Positions 50,614 to 60,089 of a DNA stretch of 64,000 nucleotides are shown one piece after another; positions within the stretch are counted from its first letter, which is position 1; each line of letters starts with the position of its first letter. The notes below the pieces were generated by a model. It was not told the origin of the DNA. It ran no database searches and was given only the letters and a program-made list of their open reading frames with translations. The stretch lies in assembly GCA_012719855.1 (NCBI GenBank), contig JAAXZN010000028.1, positions 62,001-126,000 of the forward strand, in the 5' to 3' direction. Made by a program: the position numbers and the translations under genes. This DNA is from Serratia liquefaciens. Lineage in GTDB: Bacteria; Pseudomonadota; Gammaproteobacteria; Enterobacterales; Enterobacteriaceae.

Positions 50614-53600
50614 AAATTCTCAGCCTGAGATTAAAAAACCTGAATTCGCTGCAGGGGGAATGGAAGATAGACTTCACCGCCGAGCCCTTCGCCAGCAACG
50701 GATTATTTGCCATCACCGGCCCCACCGGAGCGGGTAAAACCACCCTATTGGACGCCATCTGCCTGGCGCTTTATCACCAGACGCCGCGCCTGAATGTCAC
50801 GCCAAGCCAAAATGAGCTGATGACCCGCCACACCGTCGAGTCGCTGGCGGAGGTCGAGTTTGAGGTTAAAGGCGTCGGTTACCGCGCGTTCTGGAGCCAG
50901 CGACGTGCCAAAAACTCCCCGGACGGCAACCTGCAGGCACCGAAGGTGGAGCTGGCGTTGCGCGATGACGGCAAGATCCTGGCCGATAAAGTCCGCGACA
51001 AGCTGGATCTTACCGCCGCGATCACCGGGCTGGATTTCGGTCGTTTTACCAAATCGATGATGCTGTCCCAGGGGCAGTTCGCCGCCTTCCTGAATGCCGA
51101 CGCCAATGATCGGGCCGAACTGCTGGAAGAGTTGACCGGCACCGAGATTTACGGCCAGCTTTCGGAACGTGTTTTCGAGCAGCACAAGCAGGCCAAAACC
51201 GATCTGGACGCGTTGCATCAGCGCGCCAGCGGCATTGAGTTGCTGAACGAGGAACAACGCCAACAGCTGGAAAGCCAGCTCGTGGAGCTCAGTTCGCAGG
51301 AAAATGCCCTCAGTGAACAGACCCAGCGTCAGCAACGGGCGTTAAACTGGCTGCAGCAATGGCAACAGACGCAGCAGAAACAGCAGGAATACCAGCGTCA
51401 GTTGAGCGCCGTGCAACAGGAGCAGGCTGAGGCAGAACCGCAGCTGCAGCAGTTGGCGCGAAGCGAGCCGGCAGAGAAACTGCGCCCACTGCTCAACGAA
51501 CGCAACCGCTGCCGCAACGATCAACAGGCGCTACAACAGCAGATTGCCCAGTTGACGCAGCAACAGGAGCAACAGCTTGCCCAGATGGCCCCGTTGCAGC
51601 AGACAGTGGAACAAGCGCGTGCGCAACTGCAGGCGCATGTCGAACACCAGCAGATCCAACAACGGCTGATCGACGAGCAGATCGTCCCGCTCGACCACCA
51701 GATAACCCAGTTGCAAAAAACGCAGACAGAACTGCAACAGGCCTGCGATGTCGCCACGCAACAGTACGCACAGCAACAAACGGAGCTGGAACAGCTAGAG
51801 GTTTTACGAGCCCGGCTCACCGCCCAGGCCGGACAGCATCAGGAGCAGCTTAACGGCCTGACTGCCGCACTGGCAACGCAGCAACAGCAGCAAAATGCGC
51901 TGGAAGCCCAAGTCCCCTTAACAGGGCTGCGCCAACGTCAGACCGAGCTGGCCGAGCTGCGTCCGGTGCGTCAGCAATTATTTACCCTCTCCTCGCTGTT
52001 TGGCCAGGTCAGCGAACGTCTGGAACAGCAACGCAAGGAATTCACGGCCCGTCAGACACAGCTCTGCGAACTTGAAAAACAGCTCGAAGAAACACGCCAG
52101 CAGTACAAACAGCAAAAAGCGCATCAGACGGACGTAGAGAAAGCCCTTGAGCTGGAGCAACGCATCGTCAGCCTGGAGGCTGAACGCGCTCGCCTGCAAA
52201 CCGGCGAACCCTGCCCACTGTGCGGATCTTCCGAACATCCGGCCATCGAACAATATCAGGCGGTAAAACCCTCTGAGACAGCCCTGCGTTTGGCGGATAT
52301 GCGTATCAAAACCGAGGCCTTGTACACCCAGGGCACCGAGCTGCGCACCCGCTGCGAAAGCCTGAAAGAGCAACTGCAACGCCAGCAACATCTTATCGGA
52401 CAAGATGAACAACAGCTGGCTGCTCATCGTCAGCAATGGCAAACCCTCAGCACGCCTCTGGCGTTTGATTTTGATCTGCAGGACACCGCTCGCCTTAGCC
52501 AGTGGTTAAGCGACTGCGACAATGAGGAGCGTCAGGCTCAGGCCAGTCTGCTGCAACACGAGCAGGCAGCCCAGGCGGTACAGCAGGCTAAAGATCGGTT
52601 GGCCGCACTGCAGGCACAGCAGCAACAGGCGCAGCAAGAAAAGGCGCGGCTGGACGAGCGTTTCAGCCTGCTGGAAAAAAGCCGCGCCGAGGCCCAATCG
52701 CAGCAGCAACGCCTGCAGCAACAGCGTCAGGAAGCAGAGCTTGCTCTTGGCGAACAGCGTACGCAGCGGCTGGCGCTGTTTGGCGAACGGCAAATCGTGC
52801 AGGTGCGTGAACAGTTGCGCGCCCGGCAAACGGCCTGCGAACAGGCTGTACAACTGGCCGCAGAGCAATGGCAGAAGGCGCAGGAACAACGCGATCGTCT
52901 GAGTGGGCAACTTACCGGGTTGCAGCAACAGCTGTTGCACCTGACCGAACGGCTGCAACAGACTGAGCAAGATTGGCAGCAAGCGTTGTCCACCAGCGAC
53001 TTCAGCGACGAAGCGTCCTTCAACGCCGCCCTGTTGAATGACGACCAGCGCCAACAATTGCAACGTCGCAAGGAGCAACTGCAACAGAGACAAGTTGAAG
53101 CCAGCGCCCTGCTGACCCAGGCCGTAGCCAATCTGGAACAGCAACGCCAACAGCGTCCGGAAGTGCTGGATGAAACCCAGGCCGATCCCCAAACCCTGGG
53201 CCAGGATCTGGCCGCGCTGGCTCAGCAGCTTAAAACTCTGCAGCTTCGACAGGGCGAAGTGCGCAACCAGTTGGAAAGTGATGCCGCACGCCGTCTCAAT
53301 CAGCAGTCGCTGTTTGAGCAAATCAGCCAAAGTCAGCAGCAGTACGACGACTGGAGCTACCTCAATCAGCTCATCGGCTCCAAAGAGGGGGATAAATTCC
53401 GTAAGTTTGCCCAAGGACTGACGCTCGATCATCTGGTGTACCTGGCCAATAACCAGTTGGGGCGGTTGCACGGCCGCTATCTGCTGCAGCGCAAAACCAG
53501 TGATGCATTGGAATTGCAGGTGGTGGACACCTGGCAGGCGGACGCACTGCGCGACACCCGTACCCTGTCCGGCGGTGAAAGTTTCCTGGTGAGCCTGGCA

Positions 53601-53861
53601 TTGGCACTGGCGCTATCCGATCTGGTCAGCCACAAGACCAGCATCGATTCACTGTTCCTTGACGAAGGCTTCGGCACGCTGGATGCGGAAACCCTGGATA
53701 CCGCGCTGGACGCCCTCGACAGTCTGAATGCCTCAGGGAAAACCATCGGCGTGATCAGCCACGTTGAAGCCATGAAAGACCGAATTCCGGTGCAAATTAA
53801 GGTGAAAAAGGTGAACGGCCTCGGTATCAGCCGGCTGGAACCGCAGTTCCGACGGGAATAA
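50610..53861 (+). CDS. sbcC: Nuclease SbcCD subunit C
   Basis: Rad50/SMC-like ATPase. 1083 residues (E. coli 1048). Walker [10 protein letters not shown] at 37-45; a long Gln-rich coiled coil is broken by the zinc-hook CPLC (Cys535, Cys538). The signature [20 protein letters not shown] and Walker [13 protein letters not shown] lie in the C-terminal part. The extra length is in the coiled coil. Gln/Leu-rich low-complexity coding is the reason for the many false reading frames on the other strand. Confidence 0.97.
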   Translation: MKILSLRLKNLNSLQGEWKIDFTAEPFASNGLFAITGPTGAGKTTLLDAICLALYHQTPRLNVTPSQNELMTRHTVESLAEVEFEVKGVGYRAFWSQRRAKNSPDGNLQAPKVELALRDDGKILADKVRDKLDLTAAITGLDFGRFTKSMMLSQGQFAAFLNADANDRAELLEELTGTEIYGQLSERVFEQHKQAKTDLDALHQRASGIELLNEEQRQQLESQLVELSSQENALSEQTQRQQRALNWLQQWQQTQQKQQEYQRQLSAVQQEQAEAEPQLQQLARSEPAEKLRPLLNERNRCRNDQQALQQQIAQLTQQQEQQLAQMAPLQQTVEQARAQLQAHVEHQQIQQRLIDEQIVPLDHQITQLQKTQTELQQACDVATQQYAQQQTELEQLEVLRARLTAQAGQHQEQLNGLTAALATQQQQQNALEAQVPLTGLRQRQTELAELRPVRQQLFTLSSLFGQVSERLEQQRKEFTARQTQLCELEKQLEETRQQYKQQKAHQTDVEKALELEQRIVSLEAERARLQTGEPCPLCGSSEHPAIEQYQAVKPSETALRLADMRIKTEALYTQGTELRTRCESLKEQLQRQQHLIGQDEQQLAAHRQQWQTLSTPLAFDFDLQDTARLSQWLSDCDNEERQAQASLLQHEQAAQAVQQAKDRLAALQAQQQQAQQEKARLDERFSLLEKSRAEAQSQQQRLQQQRQEAELALGEQRTQRLALFGERQIVQVREQLRARQTACEQAVQLAAEQWQKAQEQRDRLSGQLTGLQQQLLHLTERLQQTEQDWQQALSTSDFSDEASFNAALLNDDQRQQLQRRKEQLQQRQVEASALLTQAVANLEQQRQQRPEVLDETQADPQTLGQDLAALAQQLKTLQLRQGEVRNQLESDAARRLNQQSLFEQISQSQQQYDDWSYLNQLIGSKEGDKFRKFAQGLTLDHLVYLANNQLGRLHGRYLLQRKTSDALELQVVDTWQADALRDTRTLSGGESFLVSLALALALSDLVSHKTSIDSLFLDEGFGTLDAETLDTALDALDSLNASGKTIGVISHVEAMKDRIPVQIKVKKVNGLGISRLEPQFRRE

Positions 53862-53914
53862 CTTTGCCCCGGCCTGAGAAATGTGACCGCGGCGGCACTC
53901 CCCGGCGAAAAGCG

Positions 53915-53942
53915 TTGAGCCGCCGCAGACAAGGGTTATGAT
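53915..53942 (+). promoter_or_regulatory. Predicted promoter of the bglG-like gene
   Basis: TTGAGC (53915-53920), 16-base spacer, TATGAT (53937-53942). Transcription would begin near 53949, a few bases before the RAT element. Confidence 0.5.
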
Positions 53943-53955
53943 GCTATCGATAACA

Positions 53956-54022
53956 GGATTGTTACTGTAAATATACAGGCAAAACCTGACGCACGGGATC
54001 GCTCCTGGACGTCAGGTTTTTT
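53956..54022 (+). promoter_or_regulatory. RAT antiterminator element overlapping an intrinsic terminator
   Basis: GGATTGTTACTG (53956-53967) and CAGGCAAAACC (53976-53986) form the ribonucleic antiterminator, very like E. coli bgl. It overlaps the left arm of a terminator: AAAACCTGACG (53981-53991) pairs with CGTCAGGTTTT (54010-54020), followed by T. The two structures are mutually exclusive, the classical BglG switch. Confidence 0.88.
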
Positions 54023-54056
54023 CGTTTTCAGCATGCTGAAACATCCGGGAAAAACC

Positions 54057-54899
54057 ATGAAGATCGCAAAAATACTTAATAATAACGTGGTGATTACGCT
54101 GGACGACCGTCAGGAAGAGACGGTGGTTATGGGAAAAGGCATCGGCTTTAAAAAGAAGGCCGGCGATCTGCTGGACGAAAATCTGATCGAGAAGGTCTTC
54201 ACCCTTAACGGCAGCGAAATGGCTGAGCGCTTTAAAACGCTGCTGTCGGAGATCCCCCTGGCCTGCGTGACCACGGCCGACAAGATCATCACCCTCGCCC
54301 GCCAGCGCTTGCCGGGCAAGCTGCATAACATCGTTTATATCACGCTGACCGATCACATCCACTTTGCGCTGCAGCGCCATGCCCAGGGGCTGGACATCAA
54401 AAACGTGCTGCTGTGGGAAATCAAGAAGCTCTACCCGGCCGAATTTGCCGTCGGGCTGGAGGCACTGACGCTGATCGCCGAACGGCTCGGCACCACGCTG
54501 CCGGAGGACGAAGCCGGGTTTATCGCCCTGCATCTGGTTAACGCCCAGTTGAATGATGAAATGCACAACACCCTGCATATCACTCGCGTCATGCAGGAAA
54601 TCCTGAATATCGTCAAATACCACTTCCGTTTTGACTACAACGAAGAAGCCCTGAGCTATCACCGCTTTATCACTCACCTGAAGTTCTTCGCCCAGCGTCT
54701 GCTGGGTAAAAACTATGTCGACAGCGACGACGACTCACTCTATCTGGTGGTGAAAGAAAAGTACCCTGACTCCTTTGCCTGCGCAGGCAAGATCAACCAG
54801 CACATCGAGAAAAACTATCAACATCAGCTCACCCGCGAAGAAATGATGTTTCTGACCATTCATATCGAACGGGTACGCAGCGAGAGCGAAGTGAAATAG
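54057..54899 (+). CDS. bglG: BglG/LicT-type transcriptional antiterminator
   Basis: RNA-binding antiterminator of beta-glucoside PTS operons. MKIAKILNNNVVITLDD at 54057 opens the CAT RNA-binding domain (1-55), followed by PRD1 (conserved His100 in LTDH and His159 in ALHLV) and PRD2 (His207 in FITHLKF, and FLTIHIERV). 280 residues, full length. It has its own RAT/terminator leader, yet no PTS permease or glucosidase follows: the next genes are a convergent toxin-antitoxin pair. Hence an orphan, autoregulated or acting on a distant operon. Confidence 0.9.
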   Translation: MKIAKILNNNVVITLDDRQEETVVMGKGIGFKKKAGDLLDENLIEKVFTLNGSEMAERFKTLLSEIPLACVTTADKIITLARQRLPGKLHNIVYITLTDHIHFALQRHAQGLDIKNVLLWEIKKLYPAEFAVGLEALTLIAERLGTTLPEDEAGFIALHLVNAQLNDEMHNTLHITRVMQEILNIVKYHFRFDYNEEALSYHRFITHLKFFAQRLLGKNYVDSDDDSLYLVVKEKYPDSFACAGKINQHIEKNYQHQLTREEMMFLTIHIERVRSESEVK

Positions 54900-54901
54900 A
54901 T

Positions 54902-55288
54902 CTAGCGCCGGGCGTCAAACACCCGGATACCATACTGCGGGAAAGCGGCATCGGCGGAAACCAGCGTCAGCCCTTCGGCCTGCGCCTGGGCGATCAACAT
55001 GCGATCAAAAGGATCCTGATGATGTGGCGGCAATTGGCCCGCCTGCTGACCATGAAAGGCGGCCATCGGCAACGGCAGAAAATCTTCGGCCTCAATGACC
55101 TCGAAAATGTCCTCCGGCAGTGCCAGCTTGCCCAACGCCCGCTTAATCGAAATCTCCCAAATGCTGGCCGCGCTGACGTACACCACATTACCGGGATCGG
55201 CGATCTGCCTTCTGGCGTTCTCCCCCAGGCTGGCGTCATCGATCAGCCACCACAGCAACGCATGGGTATCCAGCAGCAGACGTTTCAT
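54902..55288 (-). CDS. vapC: PIN-domain toxin, VapC family
   Basis: Predicted ribonuclease toxin of a type II toxin-antitoxin system, 128 residues. Acidic PIN residues are visible: Asp7 in LLLDTHALLWWL, Glu in SIWEISIK, Asp in DPFDRMLIAQA and in SADAAF. Start overlaps the antitoxin stop as ATGA. It ends two bases from the bglG stop, convergent. The specific RNA target cannot be told. Confidence 0.88.
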   Translation of the reverse strand: MKRLLLDTHALLWWLIDDASLGENARRQIADPGNVVYVSAASIWEISIKRALGKLALPEDIFEVIEAEDFLPLPMAAFHGQQAGQLPPHHQDPFDRMLIAQAQAEGLTLVSADAAFPQYGIRVFDARR

Positions 55289-55518
55289 TCATCGCCCTCA
55301 AACAGCGCGGTGATATCTGCATCGCCATCATTAAAATTGTCCGGCACGGTAAACTTGCCCTTGGCGGCACCAGGCTTGCGGGTTTGCCCCTTGATGGCGA
55401 CCAGTTGAACATACGGCTTCCCTGCTTTCGCTATAATCACGGTTTCTCCCTGTGCGGCTTTATCCGCCAATTGGCTCAGGTTGGATTTGGCTTCGTGCAT
55501 ATTGGCCTGAATAGGCAT
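55285..55518 (-). CDS. Phd/YefM-type antitoxin
   Basis: 77 residues. N-terminal Phd/YefM DNA-binding fold (MHEAKSNLSQLADKAAQGETVIIAKAGKPYVQLV) and a flexible acidic C-terminus (FNDGDADITALFEGDE) that would wrap the toxin. AAGGAG precedes the ATG. It overlaps the toxin by four bases. Probably represses its own promoter through the TTAGCTAA palindromes just upstream. Confidence 0.88.
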   Translation of the reverse strand: MPIQANMHEAKSNLSQLADKAAQGETVIIAKAGKPYVQLVAIKGQTRKPGAAKGKFTVPDNFNDGDADITALFEGDE

Positions 55519-55529
55519 ACGCGATCTCC

Positions 55530-55575
55530 TTAGCTAAGTTAGCTAAAGCATAGAGGGGAGTTTAGTTTTTGTACA
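55530..55575 (-). promoter_or_regulatory. Promoter and operator of the toxin-antitoxin operon
   Basis: Leftward promoter TGTACA (55575-55570), 17-base spacer, TATGCT (55552-55547). Immediately downstream two palindromes TTAGCTAA (55539-55546 and 55530-55537) lie nine bases centre to centre over the predicted start point near 55540, suited to binding by antitoxin dimers. Confidence 0.65.
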
Positions 55576-55586
55576 GGGAATTGATT

Positions 55587-55613
55587 AAAGCGCGAGCGGG
55601 CCCGCGCTTTTTT
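55587..55613. terminator. Terminator between mak and the toxin-antitoxin promoter
   Basis: AAAGCGCG (55587-55594) pairs with CGCGCTTT (55603-55610). The leftward tail (AATCAATTCC) is poor in T; the rightward tail has six T. It probably ends mak, with imperfect strength. Confidence 0.6.
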
Positions 55614-55620
55614 GCAACAG

Positions 55621-56529
55621 TTACAGCTGTGGCCACAACCAGGCCGCGCCGCGCACGCCGCTGGAGTCTCCGTGCACGGCCTTGCGGATCGGGGTTTCAC
55701 ATTCGCCGCCGAAAACCCAGGATTTCACCAACTGCGGCACTCGCTGATAAAGCCGGTCTACGTTGCTCATACCGCCGCCCAACACCACCACGTCCGGATC
55801 AAAAATATTGATCACGTGCGCCAGCGATTTGGCCAACCGCAGCTCATAGCGGCTAATGGCTTGCTCCGCCAGAGTATCCCCCTGTGCCACCAACGCCATG
55901 ATCTCATGCCCTTTAAGCGGATTGCCGCTCAGGCGTGCATAATCGGTGGCAAAGCCGGTACCGGAGATAAAGGTTTCAATGCAGCCCTGCTTCCCACAGT
56001 AACAAGGGACCTCAGCGCGAAAACGCAGTTCGTCATCGTCCAGCCACGGCAGCGGGTTATGTCCCCATTCGCCAGAAATGCCGTTACCGCCCGAGTGCGC
56101 CTGGCCGTTGATCGCCACCCCTGCGCCGCAGCCGGTGCCAATTATCACCGCAAACACGGTTTGTTTGCCGGCGGCAGCGCCGTCGGTGGCTTCCGAAACC
56201 GCCAGGCAGTTGGCGTCGTTAGCGATGCGGACTTCACGCGCCAGCATGGCCGACAGGTCTTTATCCAGGGGTTGACCGTTGAGCCACACCGAGTTGGCAT
56301 TTTTCACCAGCCCGGTATAGGGCGACAGCGTACCGGGAATGCCCACGCCGACCGAGCCCTGTTGCCCGGTGTGGTCTTCCGCCAGCTTCACCAGTCCGGT
56401 GATGGCCTCCAACGTTTGCTGATAGTCATGGCGCGGCGTGGCAATACGATGGCGGAACAGCTCCTGCCCGTCGTTGGCCAACGCGATCACTTCAATTTTG
56501 GTGCCACCCAGGTCGATACCAATGCGCAC
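55621..56529 (-). CDS. mak: ROK-family fructokinase
   Basis: ATP-dependent manno(fructo)kinase, cytoplasmic. GTG start at 56529 with GAGGAG upstream gives 302 residues, the E. coli Mak length; an in-frame TTG five codons earlier overlaps the ribosome site. DLGGTKIE (ATP-binding), [11 protein letters not shown] and the zinc motif region [17 protein letters not shown] are present. E. coli mak (yajF) also lies just beyond sbcDC, so this is the ancestral position and the bglG/TA segment is the insertion. Confidence 0.94.
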   Translation of the reverse strand: MRIGIDLGGTKIEVIALANDGQELFRHRIATPRHDYQQTLEAITGLVKLAEDHTGQQGSVGVGIPGTLSPYTGLVKNANSVWLNGQPLDKDLSAMLAREVRIANDANCLAVSEATDGAAAGKQTVFAVIIGTGCGAGVAINGQAHSGGNGISGEWGHNPLPWLDDDELRFRAEVPCYCGKQGCIETFISGTGFATDYARLSGNPLKGHEIMALVAQGDTLAEQAISRYELRLAKSLAHVINIFDPDVVVLGGGMSNVDRLYQRVPQLVKSWVFGGECETPIRKAVHGDSSGVRGAAWLWPQL

Positions 56530-56740
56530 GATTTTTCTCCTCAATGCACAACAACATTGCTACAGCCTAATGTAACCGGCTTTCGGGATCACCCCATTAA
56601 CGCCGAGTGTGACGGCGATGGCAATTTCCGCATCAGAACCGCACCGGCTGCCGCTTATTAATTAGCCATCGGGTACACTGGATTTTATCAGTTAACCTGT
56701 TGATAACATTTTTACCCATCATAAAATTCGGAGAGCAGCG

Positions 56741-57481
56741 ATGAAACCTGCCATATTGATCGTCGACGACGATCCCGCTATCTGTGATCTGCTTTGTGAC
56801 GTACTCAATGAGCACGTGTTTACCGTACATGCCTGCCACCGGGGAAGCGAGGCACTGGCGTTACTCAATCAGCAACCGGATATTGCGCTGGTGCTGCTTG
56901 ATCTGATCCTGCCGGATACCAATGGCCTGTTGGTGTTACAGCAGATCCACCGTCTGCGCCCGGATCTGCCGGTGGTGATGCTGACCGGTCTCGGCGCCGA
57001 ATCCGACGTGGTGGTCGGCCTGGAAATGGGCGCCGACGACTACATCGCCAAACCCTTTAATCCTCGCGTGGTGGTCGCTCGCGCCAAGGCGGTTTTGCGC
57101 CGTACCGGTGCGCTGGCGCTGGAACCTGCCGCTGTCGGCCAGACCAGAGCGGAAGGCTGGCAGTTTAACGGCTGGTGTCTGGACACCAACCGCTGCACGC
57201 TGCACAACCCTCAGCGCCAGGCTGTCGATCTGACCCAGGGCGAGTACGGTTTGTTGCTGGCGCTGGTACAACATGCGCGTAAAGTACTGACCCGCGATCG
57301 CCTGCTGGAACTGACCCACGGCGAAACTCTGGAGGTCTTCGATCGCACTATCGACGTGCTGATCATGCGACTGCGCCGCAAGATCGAAATCAATCCGCAC
57401 CAGCCCGAACTGATCCGCACTATTCGCGGGCTGGGTTACGTCTTTGCCGCCGACGTCAGCCAACCGGTGGCTGCCGCCTGA
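56741..57481 (+). CDS. OmpR/PhoB-type response regulator
   Basis: Two-component regulator of 246 residues: receiver with VDDD (9-11 acidic), phospho-acceptor Asp54 in LLDLILPD, MLTGLG and Lys in DYIAKPFNPRVVVARAK; then a winged-helix domain ending RTIDVLIMRLRRKIE...IRTIRGLGYVFA. GGAGAG precedes the ATG. No kinase gene adjoins it; the likely partner begins at 63785 beyond the sugar operon. Its 3' end overlaps that of the sugar kinase by 26 bases on the opposite strand. TorR-like in general, but the ligand is unknown. Confidence 0.88.
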   Translation: MKPAILIVDDDPAICDLLCDVLNEHVFTVHACHRGSEALALLNQQPDIALVLLDLILPDTNGLLVLQQIHRLRPDLPVVMLTGLGAESDVVVGLEMGADDYIAKPFNPRVVVARAKAVLRRTGALALEPAAVGQTRAEGWQFNGWCLDTNRCTLHNPQRQAVDLTQGEYGLLLALVQHARKVLTRDRLLELTHGETLEVFDRTIDVLIMRLRRKIEINPHQPELIRTIRGLGYVFAADVSQPVAAA

Positions 57482-58469
57482 TAAAATCCTGCAGTTCAGG
57501 CAGTGGCCGAGCGCCGTCGATAGCATTGGCGCACAGTAGGTTGAAACGCGCACAGGCATGCGCCAGCTGCAGGGTCTCCACCAAAGGCCAGTCTTCATGG
57601 CTGGCGTACAGCACGCCGGCGCAGAACGCATCACCGGCGCCGACGCTGCCCACGATTTCAGTTTCCCTCACCCGCCACGAGGGTTGCCAACGCGCTTCGC
57701 CACCGCTCTCCAGCCCGTAGGCCCCTTCCGGACAGTGGATCACCACCCGCCGCCGCACACCGGCCTGCAATAATTGTTCTGCGGCCTGCGCCATCAGTGA
57801 CTGCTGTAACGAGCCATTAGCCGTACGCAGCGCCAGTCCGGTAAACTCACCGGCTTCCAGCTCGTTGATCACCAGATAATCCAGCCAGCGCAGCGCCGGC
57901 AACACCAAAGGCCGATAGCGTGGATCGCCCTGGCGCGACACCAGATCCAACGAGGTTTGGTAACCGCGCTGCTGCATTTGTGCCAGCAGGCGTGCGCTAC
58001 GGGTGCCGAACTCCTGGTCCGGACAATCCAGGCTGTCGAGCAGCAGCAGATAGCCCAGGTGGAAAATTTTATGGCTGCTGTGCAGCGCGTCAAAATCGCC
58101 GAGGTCCAACAACCGATTCGCGCCCGGCGCATGGAAAAAGGTCCGTTGCCCACCCGGCTCGGTCATCACCTGCGACATCGAGGTCATTGCCGTTTCGCTG
58201 CGTCGCACCCGGCCGCTGTCGACTTGGTGCTGCGCCAGCATTTGCAAAATATAGTCACCATCGGCATCGCAGCCGATCAGCCCAAGCGCCGCCAGCGGCA
58301 ACCCGGTTTCCATCCGTGCCAGCGTCAGCAATACATTAAGCGGCGCACCGCCAGTAGCACGCTGGCTATGCTCAATCTCCACCAGCCAGCCCGGCTGAGG
58401 CCAATGCGCAATTTGATGGACATGATCCACCAGCATGTTACCGGCAGAAACAATGCCGCGCCGGATCAT
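57456..58469 (-). CDS. PfkB-family carbohydrate kinase
   Basis: Ribokinase-fold sugar kinase of 337 residues. Sugar-binding GG at 40-41 (ATGGAPLNV), a FHLGYL segment, and the catalytic GSVGAGDAF with Asp280. ATG at 58469 overlaps the aldolase stop as TGATG; GTG one codon earlier is also possible. Last gene of the operon. Next to a class II aldolase and an aldose isomerase, it probably phosphorylates the ketose before cleavage; whether at C1 or C5/C6 cannot be told from sequence. Confidence 0.85.
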   Translation of the reverse strand: MIRRGIVSAGNMLVDHVHQIAHWPQPGWLVEIEHSQRATGGAPLNVLLTLARMETGLPLAALGLIGCDADGDYILQMLAQHQVDSGRVRRSETAMTSMSQVMTEPGGQRTFFHAPGANRLLDLGDFDALHSSHKIFHLGYLLLLDSLDCPDQEFGTRSARLLAQMQQRGYQTSLDLVSRQGDPRYRPLVLPALRWLDYLVINELEAGEFTGLALRTANGSLQQSLMAQAAEQLLQAGVRRRVVIHCPEGAYGLESGGEARWQPSWRVRETEIVGSVGAGDAFCAGVLYASHEDWPLVETLQLAHACARFNLLCANAIDGARPLPELQDFIRRQPPVG

Positions 58470-59329
58470 CACAACCGCCCGGCGCTGCCGAAAATATGCA
58501 TCTGCTGCTGCACCACTTCGCTGATCGACCGTTCCACCGCCAACAGCACTTCGGCAAACTCATCATAAATCGCGTGACGCTGCGTCATCCGCTGTTCAAT
58601 TGCCCCCAGTGCCGCTTGCGACATGCCGGTATAGAAGTTGATTTTGTGAATGCCCAGGCTGATTGCCCGCTTGAAGTCGGCATCGCTGATGCCGGAACCA
58701 CCGTGCAGCACCAAAGGGATGCCAGCCTGCTGCTGGATAGCCGCCAGACGTTCGAAATCGAGCTTGGGCTCGCCCTTGTATTTGCCGTGCGCGTTGCCGA
58801 TCGCCACCGCCAGCGCATCGATGCCGGTCAATTCGACAAACTCGCGCGCCCGCTGCGGGTCGGTAAATTTATTGCTGTCGGCCTCGCCATACAGAGCACC
58901 GCCTTCGTCACCGCCGACGGCACCCAGCTCGGCCTCCACCGAGACGCCCACCGCATGGCACATGCGCACCACTTCCTGCGTTTGGCGCACATTTTCTTCG
59001 TAACTCAGGCCGGAACCGTCGAACATCACCGAGCTGAATCCCAGCCGCAATGCCTGCACCACCGCCTCAAAATGCAGACCGTGATCGAGGTTCAACACCA
59101 CCGGAATGTCGTGCTGCGCCGCCTCACTTTTGATCGCCGCGACCAAAGACTCCAGCGAGACGTACTTAAAGTGGACTTCGGCAATATTGATGATAAAGGG
59201 CGATCGCGCGGCCTGCGCGGCGGCAAACAGCGCGCGCAGAAAGTGGCTGTCGAGCACGTTGAACGCGCCAAGCGCATAGCCGTGTTGACGCGCGTGCGAT
59301 AGCCCCTGTGCCAGTGAAATCAATGCCAT
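58469..59329 (-). CDS. Class II ketose-(bis)phosphate aldolase
   Basis: Zinc-dependent aldolase of the fructose/tagatose-bisphosphate family, 286 residues. Catalytic Asp82 and zinc His83 in NLDHG, His181 in GNAHG, His209 in LHGGSG, the acidic loop VEAELG with GGDEGG, and NFYTG for phosphate binding. Overlaps the kinase by one base and follows the isomerase by 11 bases. Substrate likely the phosphorylated ketose from the neighbouring kinase, giving dihydroxyacetone phosphate plus an aldehyde (inference). Confidence 0.88.
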   Translation of the reverse strand: MALISLAQGLSHARQHGYALGAFNVLDSHFLRALFAAAQAARSPFIINIAEVHFKYVSLESLVAAIKSEAAQHDIPVVLNLDHGLHFEAVVQALRLGFSSVMFDGSGLSYEENVRQTQEVVRMCHAVGVSVEAELGAVGGDEGGALYGEADSNKFTDPQRAREFVELTGIDALAVAIGNAHGKYKGEPKLDFERLAAIQQQAGIPLVLHGGSGISDADFKRAISLGIHKINFYTGMSQAALGAIEQRMTQRHAIYDEFAEVLLAVERSISEVVQQQMHIFGSAGRL

Positions 59330-59340
59330 GGTGCATCTCC

Positions 59341-60027
59341 TTAATCGATAAAGCGCAAGTATTCGTTACACAGCAACCACTGGGGCGGCTGATCCTCTTC
59401 GATTTGGCTAAAGCGGCTGAGCGGCGTCAGGAAGCGGTTATCGTTGTCGTCGTCATTCACCGTAGAGACCTCCCCCACCAGCACGTCGCCGAAACCTTCT
59501 TCGCCCCAAAAGCTGTGATAGATCCCCGGCGTCAGGCAGATGCTTTCCCCCGGCGCCAGCCGCAGGCGCGAACCGGCGGCATGGGTCTGTCGGCAACCGT
59601 CCAGGGTCACGCTCACCGGGCTATCGGCCAGCCCTTCCTGCGGATCGGCGTTATGCAGCTCGACGATCAGGTTGCCGCCACCGCGGTTGATGATGTCTTC
59701 CCGCTTGCGCCAGTGAAAATGCATCGGCGTCACCTGCGCTTCACGGCAATGCATTATTTTCTCCGCATAGCATTTGGCATAAGGTCGACCGCCGGGCGAA
59801 CCGTTTCGCAACGTGAACAGCGTGAGCCCCTTGTGAGCAAAATCATCGCCGCCGAACGCCGTGACGTCCCAACCCAACTTCAGGTCGAATACCTCCTGCC
59901 ACGGCTGGCGATCGAGCTGACGCCAGACCGGCAGGCTAAAGTGGGCAAAGGGCGGCAGATGGACGTCGAAGCGGGCAAAAAAATGCTGGGTTTGTTGCAG
60001 AGTCTGGTTCACGGCGGAACGGTTCAT
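59341..60027 (-). CDS. D-lyxose ketol-isomerase
   Basis: Cupin metalloenzyme interconverting D-lyxose and D-xylulose (also D-mannose and D-fructose in characterised homologues). 228 residues. The metal ligands known for the E. coli O157 enzyme are at the same numbers: His103, His105, Glu110 (in MHFHWRKRED) and His171 (GIYHSFW). Closely similar to that enzyme along its length. Lies between the binding-protein gene and the aldolase in the sugar operon. Confidence 0.93.
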   Translation of the reverse strand: MNRSAVNQTLQQTQHFFARFDVHLPPFAHFSLPVWRQLDRQPWQEVFDLKLGWDVTAFGGDDFAHKGLTLFTLRNGSPGGRPYAKCYAEKIMHCREAQVTPMHFHWRKREDIINRGGGNLIVELHNADPQEGLADSPVSVTLDGCRQTHAAGSRLRLAPGESICLTPGIYHSFWGEEGFGDVLVGEVSTVNDDDNDNRFLTPLSRFSQIEEDQPPQWLLCNEYLRFID

Positions 60028-60089
60028 ATCGCCTCCGGAAGTGGGGATGAAATGAGGGGCCTGGCGTAGCAGACCCCGCCGATAACAGG

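Noticed and set aside
51300-53300. Apparent tandem CAG/CAA-type repeats within sbcC
   Set aside because: Normal Gln-rich coiled-coil coding, not a true tandem repeat unit.
52506-53471. Leftward 321-codon Leu-rich frame opposite sbcC
   Set aside because: Complement of Gln (CAG) codons in the SbcC coiled coil reads as Leu (CTG), giving a false membrane-like protein.
56700-56727. TTGATA-16-TAAAAT as promoter of the response regulator gene
   Set aside because: The predicted start point would fall at or after its ribosome site, leaving almost no leader; another upstream start is more likely.
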